Shown piece after piece: positions 1-7,756 of a stretch of 64,000 nucleotides of DNA (the first letter of the stretch is position 1; every line of letters begins with the position of its first letter). This DNA comes from Bacillota bacterium. GTDB taxonomy: Bacteria; Bacillota; UBA4882; UBA8346. The stretch covers positions 1 through 64,000 of the forward strand of contig JARKQY010000011.1 in NCBI GenBank assembly GCA_029974635.1, written 5' to 3'. The position numbers and the translations under genes are program-made. Below the pieces are notes generated by a model, which did no database searches, was not told the DNA's origin, and was given only the letters and a program-made list of their open reading frames with translations.

Positions 1-284
1 AGGGCGAATTCAGCCAGGTTTACCCCGCTCAAATCAGCCCCCGATAGTGTTCCCCCGGCTAGTTGCAGCGCTTCAAATTTACGGGTGGCTGGTTTCAAAC
101 CAATCACCCCCGGTCTCGCCACCGCGCCGCAAACATGCACATAGATTTTATTCACCGGGGCCGGTTCAGAATAACTTTCAACATAATGGCCGTTTTGGTT
201 CAAAAACAACAAAAAACCGCCGATTCCTAAGAAGATTAACAAAACTAACGCAGCGATCCGTTGCCGGACAGTCAGTTCAAACAT
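1..284 (-). CDS. comEA: ComEA-type competence DNA receptor, 5' part only
   Basis: The first 94 codons of a minus-strand gene whose 3' end lies beyond the left edge. ATG at 284 follows a strong GGAGGAG Shine-Dalgarno. Residues about 11-29 form one hydrophobic anchor segment, followed by a short linker and an SLBB-type stretch containing KIYVHVCGAVARPGV, which is the hallmark of the N-terminal half of ComEA. The family binds incoming double-stranded DNA on the outer face of the membrane during transformation through a C-terminal helix-hairpin-helix domain, which is not visible here. In most Bacillota comEA leads a comE operon, consistent with the gene reading out of the window. No competence-box promoter was recognised. 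Identity is fairly certain; whether the gene is intact cannot be judged. Confidence 0.82.
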   Translation of the reverse strand, partial: MFELTVRQRIAALVLLIFLGIGGFLLFLNQNGHYVESYSEPAPVNKIYVHVCGAVARPGVIGLKPATRKFEALQLAGGTLSGADLSGVNLAEFA

Positions 285-400
285 CCAAACTCCTCCTCGG
301 ACAACCTGAAATATGAATATTAGTCATTTGATTTCCAATAAAATGATTTGTTGGATAAATATTATATTAATCCTTTTATTTTCTTTGATTGTAATGAAAA

Positions 401-423
401 ATCCAGGTAAAATTTACCTGGAT
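401..423. repeat. Perfect 11-bp inverted repeat in the comEA/regulator divergent gap
   Basis: ATCCAGGTAAA, one central base, then TTTACCTGGAT. Read on the minus strand the hairpin is followed by a short T-rich stretch, so it could be an attenuator in a comEA leader; it could equally be an operator. It is the main structure in the gap 301-610, which also holds a degenerate copy (494-515) of the element described at 4249-4352. No gene was seen in this gap. Confidence 0.45.
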
Positions 424-610
424 GTAACAAATATTTCTTTAGAATAACCCGGGAATTCTAAACCAGCTTCTCTTGTCTCACATATTGAATTTACTCTGTG
501 CCCCCTGTGTTCTTAACGGCAAAAACATGCTATAGTGTTTTCTAGATAACCAGATGAGTAAATAACCAAGTAACGTGTATTTGGAAATCTCGCGGAAGGA
601 AAATAACCGG

Positions 611-645
611 TGTTTAATTTCCGTTTAAATTGGTATGGTAAGATA
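611..645 (+). promoter_or_regulatory. Response-regulator promoter with 11-bp-spaced direct repeats
   Basis: Two TGTTTAA/CGTTTAA heptamers start at 611 and 622, exactly 11 bp apart, as expected for an OmpR-family dimer bound to one face of DNA. A -10-like TAAGAT begins at 639, 17 bp after the start of the second heptamer, so the repeats stand where a -35 would be. The same arrangement and the same 17-bp distance occur ahead of the ABC transporter (2404-2448). This suggests the regulator activates both units. Confidence 0.6.
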
Positions 646-662
646 CGCGCGAGGTGAATCAC

Positions 663-1340
663 ATGAGTAAAATCATGATTGTAGACGACGATCCCAATAT
701 ACGGGAACTCGTATGCGTTTTATTGAAAAGCGGCGGCTTTGAGGTTTGTGAGGCGAAGGACGGACGCGACGCCCTGCAAAAAATTGGTGCCGCAGCCCCC
801 GACATGGCCGTCATCGACTTGATGCTGCCCAATATGGACGGTTATGAGCTTTGCCGTAAACTCCGCCAGTACTATGAAAATATACCCATCCTCATGCTGA
901 CCGCGAAATCCGAATTGCCCGCAAAGGTCAGGGGCTTTGAAGCCGGAACGGACGACTACCTGACAAAGCCGTTTGAAGGTGAAGAGTTGCTGATGCGCGT
1001 CAAGGCTCTCTTACGGCGGTATAAAATCGAAACATCGCGGGAAATCCAAATCGGGCGCGTCGTCATCGATAAAAACAGCTATTCGGTTACAATCGACGGC
1101 GTAAAAGAGGAGATACCCATGAAAGAGTTTGAACTGCTGTTCAAACTCGCAGGCTTCCCGGGCAGGACGTTTTCCCGCGACCAACTAATCGAGGACCTTT
1201 GGGGCTACGACTTCGATGGCAACGAACGAACCCTTGACGTGCATATTAGCCGCCTGCGGGAGCGGTTTCCCTCCGGGCAGGCGGGATTCAAAATCGCGAC
1301 AGTGCGGGGTCTTGGCTACAGACTGGAAGTGCTTTCATGA
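663..1340 (+). CDS. OmpR/PhoB-family response regulator
   Basis: A 225-residue two-component regulator. The receiver domain (about 1-115) has the acidic triplet at D8-D10, phosphoacceptor D52 in VIDLMLP, T80 and K102 in LTKPF. The C-terminal part (about 125-225) is a winged helix ending in the usual RGLGYRL motif. ATG at 663 is preferred over the upstream GTG at 654 because GAGGTG at 651-656 then serves as its Shine-Dalgarno. The stop overlaps the start of the histidine kinase by an ATGA, showing translational coupling. The next two genes encode an ABC-2 exporter behind an identical operator, so the regulator probably controls that exporter and itself. The inducer is unknown; antimicrobial peptide or membrane stress would be typical for such a locus, but this is inference. 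Confidence 0.92.
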   Translation: MSKIMIVDDDPNIRELVCVLLKSGGFEVCEAKDGRDALQKIGAAAPDMAVIDLMLPNMDGYELCRKLRQYYENIPILMLTAKSELPAKVRGFEAGTDDYLTKPFEGEELLMRVKALLRRYKIETSREIQIGRVVIDKNSYSVTIDGVKEEIPMKEFELLFKLAGFPGRTFSRDQLIEDLWGYDFDGNERTLDVHISRLRERFPSGQAGFKIATVRGLGYRLEVLS

Positions 1341-2410
1341 ACCGCGACGGAGGCTCCCATGGCTGGCCACGGATTGTTTTGGGATTCGGCCTCATTTTTG
1401 CCGTGTTCGCTCTTTTCTTTGCCGCCGGGTTTGGCATCACCGCGTTCATTTACAGATATACAGGCCCTCCGCCGGAGGTTTTGGCGCATATACTTTCCGG
1501 ATTGACGGCTTTTTTGCTGCTGGGGGCGGTTGTCGGCATATTCCAAGCTATCCGCAGGCACTCTGATGTGGCAAAGCGGCATCAGGGCATTCACAACCAA
1601 TTGCTGGACGCGCTCGCCCAAATCGCCCAAGGAAATTTTGAGGTGCTGATTGATACTGACGATCATCACGTCCATCACGACATTGCCCATGCCATCAACG
1701 AGATGGCCAAAAACCTCGGAACTCTGGAAACTATGCGGCAGGACTTCATATCCAACGTGTCCCATGAAATCCAATCGCCGCTTACTTCTATCCGAGGCTT
1801 CGCGGCGCTGCTGAAGAACGACTCGCTCCCCGCCGAACAGCGGCAACATTACGCGGCCATTATAGAAGCGGAAAGCAAACGTCTGTCAAGTTTGAGCGAA
1901 AACTTGCTGAAGCTCTCCGCGTTGGAAAACGGCAAAAAGCCGCTCAGCTTCCGGGATTTTCGTTTAGATAAACAGCTTGAAAGCGTCGCGCTGACGCTTG
2001 AGCCGCAATGGTCGGCGAAGCGGCTCTTGGTTGAGGCGGATTTGCAAAAATGCTCCTTTTACGGCGACGAGGATTTACTCTCGCAAGTGTGGATCAACAT
2101 CCTTCATAACGCTATCAAATTCACGCCGGAAGGCGGTCAAATCAATATCACGCTGACAGCGGACGGAGATATGGGAGTCGTCAAAATAACCGACACCGGC
2201 GCCGGCATCGCGCCGGAGGAGCAGTTCCACATCTTCGAACGGTTTTACAAGGTAGACAAGGCACGCGACCGCTCATTGGGCGGCAACGGTTTGGGCTTGT
2301 CGCTGGTTAAAAAAATCGTGGAACTGCATGGCGGCCGCGTCACGGTGGACAGCGAAATCACCAAGGGTAGCGTATTTCAAGTTTTTTTGCCCGGTTTACA
2401 TTGCGTTTAA
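1337..2410 (+). CDS. Membrane sensor histidine kinase
   Basis: 357 residues. Two transmembrane helices (about 13-39 and 48-71) enclose a very short extracellular loop, followed by a HAMP-like linker, a HisKA domain with the phosphorylated H143 in SNVSHEIQSPLTS, and a HATPase domain with an N-box (NILHNAIKFTPEGG), G1 (DTGAGIAPEE) and G2 (GGNGLGLSLV). It overlaps the upstream regulator by ATGA and is its cognate kinase. The tiny external loop means the ligand is probably sensed within the membrane or through a partner, as in kinases that serve peptide-resistance ABC transporters. Its stop codon overlaps the first operator repeat of the next promoter. Confidence 0.92.
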   Translation: MNRDGGSHGWPRIVLGFGLIFAVFALFFAAGFGITAFIYRYTGPPPEVLAHILSGLTAFLLLGAVVGIFQAIRRHSDVAKRHQGIHNQLLDALAQIAQGNFEVLIDTDDHHVHHDIAHAINEMAKNLGTLETMRQDFISNVSHEIQSPLTSIRGFAALLKNDSLPAEQRQHYAAIIEAESKRLSSLSENLLKLSALENGKKPLSFRDFRLDKQLESVALTLEPQWSAKRLLVEADLQKCSFYGDEDLLSQVWINILHNAIKFTPEGGQINITLTADGDMGVVKITDTGAGIAPEEQFHIFERFYKVDKARDRSLGGNGLGLSLVKKIVELHGGRVTVDSEITKGSVFQVFLPGLHCV

Positions 2411-2448
2411 CTTCCGTTTAACCTCCGTTTAATTTGGGGCTGTATCAT
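2404..2448 (+). promoter_or_regulatory. ABC-exporter promoter with three 11-bp-spaced CGTTTAA repeats
   Basis: CGTTTAA occurs at 2404, 2415 and 2426, an exact 11-bp period, and TATCAT at 2443 is a plausible -10 at the same distance from the last repeat as in the regulator promoter. The first repeat overlaps the stop codon of the kinase gene. This gives the transporter its own regulated promoter besides any read-through. Confidence 0.65.
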
Positions 2449-2478
2449 AGGGCTATCAAGTGAAACGGAGGTATTTTT

Positions 2479-3426
2479 ATGAGCGCAATCATTGAAGTCA
2501 ATGATTTGACTAAACGTTATAAAAACGCGAAGGAACCCGCCGTGAACTGCGTCAACTTCACCGTGGAAGACGGCGAGTTTTTCGCTTTCCTCGGTCCTAA
2601 TGGGGCGGGCAAGACCACAACCATTTCCATTCTTACGACGACGCTGGCGAAAACGTCGGGCATTGTGCGGATTTCCGGTTTCGACGCGGAGAAAGAAGCC
2701 CGCAAGGTGCGAGAGAAAGTCGGGATTATTTTTCAAAAACCCAGCCTTGATCCGTCGCTTTCAGCGGAAGAAAATATCCGGTTTCACGCCTGCTTGTACG
2801 GAATGTGCGGCTATCGTCCCGGTTTTAAACTCATGCCCGCCGCATACCGCAACCGCGTGATGGAACTGGCGGAAATCGTAGGCATAAAGGACGTGCTATT
2901 CAAGCCCGTTAAGAAACTCTCCGGCGGTATGCAACGAAAACTGGAGATTATCCGCAGCCTGATCCACACACCGCAAGTGCTGTTCCTTGACGAGCCGACA
3001 CAGGGACTGGACGCGGTGAGCCGCCGGTCGCTTTGGGATTACATCAACAATGTGCGAAAGCGGAACGGTACCACAGTGTTTCTAACCACCCACTATATTG
3101 ACGAGGCTGAGAATGTGGATAAGGTCTGCGTTATCAACCGCGGGAAAATCACCGCCTGTTGCCCCCCGGAGGAAATGAAAAAAAGCCTTTTGCGGCAGGA
3201 GTTGATTTTAAACGCGGAGGATAGGGGGTCTTTGGCCACAGAGCTTTCCGAATTAGGTTTATCCTATACGTTGGACGGATACTTCATCGTTCCTTATCAG
3301 GGCCTGTCGGCACAACAAATAATCGCCCGGCTGAACACCAGGCTGACGATACTAAAAATCCATGAGCCGTCGTTGGAGGACGCCTACGTAGAATTTTTGA
3401 ACAAAACGGGAGGGAAAGCGGAATGA
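2479..3426 (+). CDS. ABC transporter ATP-binding protein (DrrA-like)
   Basis: 315 residues with a complete nucleotide-binding domain: Walker A GPNGAGKTT at 39-47, Q-loop near Q86, signature LSGGMQRKLE from 147, Walker B VLFLDEP at about 167-173 and an H-loop in TTHYIDEA. The roughly 90-residue C-terminal extension is typical of the DrrA/daunorubicin-resistance group of ABC-2 ATPases. ATG follows a CGGAGG Shine-Dalgarno. The stop overlaps the permease start, so the two form one exporter that uses ATP to expel a drug, peptide or lipid. The substrate cannot be read from sequence. Confidence 0.9.
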   Translation: MSAIIEVNDLTKRYKNAKEPAVNCVNFTVEDGEFFAFLGPNGAGKTTTISILTTTLAKTSGIVRISGFDAEKEARKVREKVGIIFQKPSLDPSLSAEENIRFHACLYGMCGYRPGFKLMPAAYRNRVMELAEIVGIKDVLFKPVKKLSGGMQRKLEIIRSLIHTPQVLFLDEPTQGLDAVSRRSLWDYINNVRKRNGTTVFLTTHYIDEAENVDKVCVINRGKITACCPPEEMKKSLLRQELILNAEDRGSLATELSELGLSYTLDGYFIVPYQGLSAQQIIARLNTRLTILKIHEPSLEDAYVEFLNKTGGKAE

Positions 3427-4241
3427 GCGCCATGGTTTTGCAAAGAAACAAATCGAAATTATACCGGGAACTGAACACGGTTGTCGCGATTGCGGCGCGG
3501 GATATCACCCTGGTCCTGAAATCTCCGGGGATGCTAATCATGAGCCTTGCCATGCCGATCATCATGATGGGTATGCTGGGCGGGAACCTCGCGCAAAACA
3601 TGGCGGGCGGACTCGGCTTCCAGTATGGCCGGTTTATGATGATCGGCATGCTGATTAATATGCTGTTTATGGTGACAACTATGGCAATGACGTCACTGGT
3701 GGACGACCATGAAACGGATTTCACCCAGGAAATGCTGGTATCGCCGGTTTCGCGCTATTCCATCGTGGTCGGCAAGATTCTCGGCTCAATGTTCGGGGCG
3801 ATTATCAGTATGGCAGGTACGCTGGTGGTGGGGCTTTTTATGGGTATCACGCTTTCGCTCAAGCAGTTATTTCTGATCCTCGCGCTGTCACCGTTGATGT
3901 GCCTCTCGGCAGGAGCGCTGGCCATGATTATCATCGGCTTGATTAAGAACAAAAGAACTGCGAACCTGGCCGTTATGTTCGTCACAATGCCACAGATATT
4001 CCTTTCCGGGGCGATAATCCCGATCAACCATTCTAGCGGAATTTTGCTTGTAATTAGCCGCCTTATGCCCATGACCTATTGCCTTGACCTAGCGCGGGCG
4101 GTGGTTTACGCCGGGACGCCCGAATACGGCGGCGTGGTTCTATTCAATCCCGTCATAAATTTTGCCGCCATTGCCGCGCTGACGGTGTTTTGCATGATTG
4201 TCGGCACATTCGGCTTCGCGCGGTCGGAGAGAAATAGATAG
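3423..4241 (+). CDS. ABC-2 type transporter permease
   Basis: 272 residues with about six hydrophobic segments and a Met-rich first half, laid out as an ABC2_membrane domain (N-terminal cytosolic helix, three helices, a short loop, three helices). The start overlaps the ATPase stop by 4 bp. Together with the ATPase it should form a homodimeric-permease exporter in the cytoplasmic membrane. It is the last gene of the unit; the next gene is convergent. Confidence 0.88.
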   Translation: MSAMVLQRNKSKLYRELNTVVAIAARDITLVLKSPGMLIMSLAMPIIMMGMLGGNLAQNMAGGLGFQYGRFMMIGMLINMLFMVTTMAMTSLVDDHETDFTQEMLVSPVSRYSIVVGKILGSMFGAIISMAGTLVVGLFMGITLSLKQLFLILALSPLMCLSAGALAMIIIGLIKNKRTANLAVMFVTMPQIFLSGAIIPINHSSGILLVISRLMPMTYCLDLARAVVYAGTPEYGGVVLFNPVINFAAIAALTVFCMIVGTFGFARSERNR

Positions 4242-4248
4242 AGAACGT

Positions 4249-4352
4249 TTTTACCACAGAGCGCATGGAGAACACAGAGCAAAAACAGATTTATGCGCAA
4301 AAAAGATCTGGCTTTACAATTCTCGGTGTTCCCTGTGTCCGCTGTGGTGAAA
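4249..4352. repeat. Imperfect inverted pair of 'accacagag...acacagag' elements
   Basis: The left arm (about 4249-4278) reads ACCACAGAGCGCATGGAGAA and continues ACACAGAG; the right arm (4325-4352) is nearly its reverse complement. The pair lies between convergent genes and could fold into a long hairpin acting as a two-way terminator, although there is no clean T-run. A related degenerate copy lies at 494-515, so this looks like a dispersed short repeat family. Confidence 0.5.
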
Positions 4353-4360
4353 TAAGCATT

Positions 4361-5122
4361 TCATCTTTTCAATTGTTCCAGCAAAGCTTCCAAATTCCAT
4401 CCTCCGGTAATCTGCATGAACCATGACAACAGACGGGAAAAATTACCGGTGGACAACAAAACTCCCATGATGATTAACAAGATTCCCGAAGCCCACTCTA
4501 TATACTTCATATAAGGCTTTAGCCGGTTCAATCCTTTAGAAATCTTTTCAAAGGCGAGGGCCAGTAAGACAAATGGCAAAGCCAGCCCTATGGAGTATAC
4601 AATCAACATGGCGACTCCAATTGCCAAGTTCGCCTGATTACCGGCAAGCATTAAAATCGAACCCAATATCGGACCGGTACAGGGCGTCCAGCCGAATGAA
4701 AAGGCGACTCCGGTTAAAAAAGCGCCGGCCATTCCCGGGAATCGGCCGACATTTAGCCGGAGCTGGCGATATAACCATGGAATCCGGAGCCATCCCCCTT
4801 GATGAAGCCCCAAAACAATGATAATGATTCCGCCAATCTGCATAATGACACCGCGGTTGCTTCTTAACAACTGCCCCAAATAGGAGCTGGTCAAACCCAG
4901 TAAAATGAAGACCAAAGTAAATCCCAAAATGAACGCTAAGGTCGCCTTGATAACCCGATTGCGGGTGCCGCGCTTTTGGCCGGTATCCGGCTCCTGCAAT
5001 AGATCCGCAACCGAAGCCCCGGAGATGATTCCCAAGTATCCTGGCGCCAGCGGCAAAATGCAAGGCGATAAAAAGGAAAGCAATCCGCCGATAAAAGCCA
5101 GCCACACATTAACCGGTTCCAT
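4361..5122 (-). CDS. ccdA: CcdA-type thiol-disulfide electron carrier, membrane
   Basis: 253 residues, about six transmembrane helices, with the paired conserved cysteines of the CcdA/DsbD-beta family: C21 in SFLSPCILPLAPGY and C148 in FGWTPCTGPILGS. The family carries reducing equivalents from cytosolic thioredoxin across the membrane to extracytoplasmic thioredoxin-like proteins. The gene starts 1 nt after the stop of the resA-like gene, so the two are co-transcribed and CcdA is expected to keep that protein reduced, as in cytochrome c maturation or spore-coat thiol control. No other cytochrome c genes lie nearby. Confidence 0.9.
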   Translation of the reverse strand: MEPVNVWLAFIGGLLSFLSPCILPLAPGYLGIISGASVADLLQEPDTGQKRGTRNRVIKATLAFILGFTLVFILLGLTSSYLGQLLRSNRGVIMQIGGIIIIVLGLHQGGWLRIPWLYRQLRLNVGRFPGMAGAFLTGVAFSFGWTPCTGPILGSILMLAGNQANLAIGVAMLIVYSIGLALPFVLLALAFEKISKGLNRLKPYMKYIEWASGILLIIMGVLLSTGNFSRLLSWFMQITGGWNLEALLEQLKR

Positions 5123-5123
5123 C

Positions 5124-5660
5124 CTATTTCTCCCGCAGCAGCGGTTGTATTTTCACTTCCAGGGTTTTCAGGTTGGTGCTGCCAATGATTACATCCCGGA
5201 TTCGTCCGTTACGGTCCAGGATAAAGGTGCTGGGAATGGAATAAACCTGATATACGCCGCCCACCTCACCGGTTCCATCCAGCAGCACCGAGAATTTCAT
5301 CCCATTGTCAGCCGCAAAATTCTTAACGTTTCCGCTGGCTTCCTGTAAATCAACTGCTAATAAGGCCAGCTTTTGGGAGCGGTATTTTTGATATAATTTG
5401 CTTAATTCGGGAATCTCCGCCCGGCAGGGCGGACACCAAGTCGCCCAAAAATTGAGCACCGTCACCTTATTTCCGGAGTATACCTCGCTTAATGTTACTT
5501 TCTTGCCATTAATATCGGTCAAGGTAAAATCAGGAGCAATATATCCTATCTGAGGAGCTGTTTTTACTTGATTTTTGGCCGCACTGCCGGTTTTCCAGCT
5601 TACCATTACAACGGCCAAAACCACCAAAACTATGGTGCCCAAAAACATCGCCCGCTTCAT
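5124..5660 (-). CDS. resA: Membrane-anchored thioredoxin-like protein (ResA/TlpA type)
   Basis: 178 residues. An N-terminal signal anchor (about 4-22) is followed by an AhpC/TSA-Redoxin thioredoxin fold with the active site FWATWCPPCRAEIP (C76 and C79) and a cis-proline segment SIPSTFILD. CPPC is the ResA/TlpA/StoA active site rather than the CGPC of cytosolic thioredoxin. It probably reduces disulfides outside the membrane, recharged by the CcdA protein encoded directly downstream. ResA and StoA cannot be told apart by eye, so the symbol is tentative. Confidence 0.85.
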   Translation of the reverse strand: MKRAMFLGTIVLVVLAVVMVSWKTGSAAKNQVKTAPQIGYIAPDFTLTDINGKKVTLSEVYSGNKVTVLNFWATWCPPCRAEIPELSKLYQKYRSQKLALLAVDLQEASGNVKNFAADNGMKFSVLLDGTGEVGGVYQVYSIPSTFILDRNGRIRDVIIGSTNLKTLEVKIQPLLREK

Positions 5661-5840
5661 TCCATTTCCCCCTCACCTTAATTTCTTAATCTAAACTATA
5701 AATCGAATCAACCTCTTTTGCAATAATAAAATGCAGGAAGTTGGTTGGATTTTATTGAATTGTAACATGAATCCGGCAAGTGACTTTCTTGCCAAATCAC
5801 GGGTTTAAGTATAATCCGGTATACGAAGGAGTGGGGCCGC

Positions 5841-6056
5841 ATGAACTTCGGGTTTGGTTTGGGAAATAAGAAAGTTAAAGAGCTTCGGAAAGATCAGGGC
5901 TACACTGTAAAGGAATTGGCCGAACGGATGCGGATGGACCCCCTCGAACTCAAACGGGTTGATGAGTTGAAGCTGAAAGAAGTCCCGGAACCGTTAAAAA
6001 GCAAGCTGACCCCGATTCTACGAGGCGACTACGCCGATAAAATACCGTGGTTATAA
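5841..6056 (+). CDS. Small XRE-like HTH protein
   Basis: 71 residues. Residues about 10-45 (KKVKELRKDQGYTVKELAER) have the helix-turn-helix pattern of Cro/CI-type proteins, with a short basic-acidic tail. A clear Shine-Dalgarno (AAGGAG) lies upstream of the ATG, and TATAAT at 5811-5816 may be its -10. It is divergent from resA. No toxin or phage gene is adjacent, so its target is unknown. Confidence 0.65.
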   Translation: MNFGFGLGNKKVKELRKDQGYTVKELAERMRMDPLELKRVDELKLKEVPEPLKSKLTPILRGDYADKIPWL

Positions 6057-6296
6057 TATTATGCACAACCAAGATAATAAATTAGAACAAGTTCAAGCTT
6101 TAGAAAGGCTACCGTAATCTATGAACATCCATAGCAAATGGCGGTATGAGGGACTTGCGCCCTTCAAAAATGGATTTTCTTGATTCTGCCGGCTCTAAAT
6201 CATCAGTACTTCCCTTCGTATAAATGGCGGCAAACTCCGGTTATCACGCTCAAAATATAACAAACCGATAATAATAACATGATTAGGAGGGCTCAA

Positions 6297-6629
6297 ATGA
6301 ATCACAATGTATTACTGGCAATATTGGACAGCATGCCCGATCCCGTCGTTTTTGTAGACACCGGCCATATTATCCGCTACTTGAACAAAGCGGCCGCTGC
6401 ACAATACCAGAAACCAGACCATCCGGATTTGCTCGGCAGATCCATATTTGATTGCCATAATAAACAATCCCGGCAAATTATTCTGGATATCTTCAAATCA
6501 TTTATGGATGGCGCGGACGAAAGGTTTTTATCCATCAATAAATCGAATCAGAAGGTATATATGCGGGCGGTTCGCAATAATGCCGGAGAAGTCATCGGGT
6601 ATTATGAAAGGTATGAAGTCAATGTTTAA
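6297..6629 (+). CDS. Single PAS-domain protein
   Basis: 110 residues when started at the ATG at 6297, which sits behind AGGAGGG; an in-frame ATG at 6279 lacks such a site. The whole protein is one PAS fold: LDSMPDPVVFVDTGHIIRYL at the start, a LLGRSIFDCHN helix, and the closing MRAVRNNAGEVIGYYERYE strands. It resembles the PAS modules found with haemerythrin/DUF438 proteins or in sensor kinases, but stands alone with no output domain. It may bind a small ligand or haem and act through a partner. The gaps on both sides (220 and 158 bp) hold no gene. Confidence 0.75.
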   Translation: MNHNVLLAILDSMPDPVVFVDTGHIIRYLNKAAAAQYQKPDHPDLLGRSIFDCHNKQSRQIILDIFKSFMDGADERFLSINKSNQKVYMRAVRNNAGEVIGYYERYEVNV

Positions 6630-6787
6630 TCTAGGATTAGATCCGGGCAACGGCGCCCTTTAGCCTTTCAATGGGCAGAACCTCTTCAAAGGATTACTAC
6701 AAAGGCGTTTCCCCGTCCGGAGCGATATCCGGGCCATAGAGGTGTAACCTCGTTTTCAAAGAGTTCGACGGCGAATTCGGGATCTTG

Positions 6788-7117
6788 TCAGTCAGAGCAA
6801 TCATTCTTTTGGCCTTTACCATAAAGCAAACGCCCCTTGATATCGATATGCGTTTTTAGCTCTTCATTGCTAATCGTCGGATAAGCTATAAAATCAAAGA
6901 AAAACGGCAAATTCGTGTCTTCTTCAATGTTAAACTTCAGTTTGGCCGCCAGTGACGCCGTCACTGCTTCGCCTTTCAGAGCAATATCAACATCCGAGCC
7001 ATCTTTAAATGTACCCATAGCCCTTGACCCGAATAACACCGCTTCCTCAACTTCCGGGTATTTTTTTATACAATTGATTATTTCCCGTAATTGGGCATCA
7101 TTTAATCCATATTTCAT
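6788..7117 (-). CDS. Minimal nucleotidyltransferase (MNT), antitoxin type
   Basis: 109 residues with the polymerase-beta nucleotidyltransferase core: GSRAMGTFKDGSDVDIAL, that is the GS helix followed by the two catalytic aspartates (DVD), and a third acidic strand FFFDFIAYP. It overlaps the upstream HEPN gene by an ATGA. In MNT/HEPN modules of the HI0073/HI0074 type, the MNT acts as antitoxin, in related systems by adenylylating the HEPN partner. The catalytic motif is intact. Confidence 0.85.
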   Translation of the reverse strand: MKYGLNDAQLREIINCIKKYPEVEEAVLFGSRAMGTFKDGSDVDIALKGEAVTASLAAKLKFNIEEDTNLPFFFDFIAYPTISNEELKTHIDIKGRLLYGKGQKNDCSD

Positions 7118-7521
7118 AGGCGATCCTTCATTTCTCGGTTTAATTTTTCAACCAATGGGCTAAATTCGTCTTTAATATATTTGACTGTCTCCTGCAAAAT
7201 AGTCTGATTATAGGTATGACTTGCCAGATTTCTTTTTGCGATCATTTCCAGCCATTGCTCCGCATCGGTAATAATCCCAACTTGAAAAGCGGTTCTGATG
7301 GCCTGTTTAGGACTCTTCACCTCAACAAATCCTTGGCTTTCAAGATAGTCCTTCATTACGTTCCAAGCCAACTCAAAAGTAAATTCAAACGTCTGCACCA
7401 GCGCCATTTGGACTATGTCGTCATCCGGCGCACTTTTGTAACGATTAAGTGTCTTGCAAAAGGTGTTATAAGCATTGGAAAAATTCTGAAACCTTTGTTT
7501 CCAACGGTCTTCATTATTCAT
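7114..7521 (-). CDS. HEPN-family nucleotidyltransferase-binding protein (HI0074 type)
   Basis: 135-residue all-helical protein. It has the HI0074-like opening with aromatic and basic residues, FELAWNVMKDYLE, and KRNLASHTY, which contains the R-x4-H pair that forms the RNase active site in HEPN toxins. It is followed immediately by the MNT gene. Such pairs behave as toxin-antitoxin or abortive-infection modules. A second, decayed pair of the related HepT/MntA type lies at the right edge of the window. The upstream gap (7522-7636) holds only its promoter region. Confidence 0.8.
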   Translation of the reverse strand: MNNEDRWKQRFQNFSNAYNTFCKTLNRYKSAPDDDIVQMALVQTFEFTFELAWNVMKDYLESQGFVEVKSPKQAIRTAFQVGIITDAEQWLEMIAKRNLASHTYNQTILQETVKYIKDEFSPLVEKLNREMKDRL

Positions 7522-7636
7522 TGGATTACCTCCCCCTACCGGACTTTAAATATGACATTTTTTAAATGATTCTTTACGAGAATTTATTCGCCGATGGCCA
7601 TCAGTTCCCTGCAAAATTATCATTAGCCATAAAGAG

Positions 7637-7668
7637 AAAACAGGAATGAACTGAATCACCCTGTTTTT
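7637..7668 (-). terminator. Intrinsic terminator after the TIR-TPR operon
   Basis: AAAACAGG and CCTGTTTT form an 8-bp stem. It lies about 90 bp beyond the stop of the 1,129-residue gene and has a T-rich tail on both strands, so it may stop transcription from either side. Confidence 0.65.
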
Positions 7669-7756
7669 CATATGGCTTTAAATTCAGTCCCCCATCCAAA
7701 GCTTGCCGGGACCATCGAAAGGATGAAAATGGTGAAAATAAAGAATCACTCTTCTC

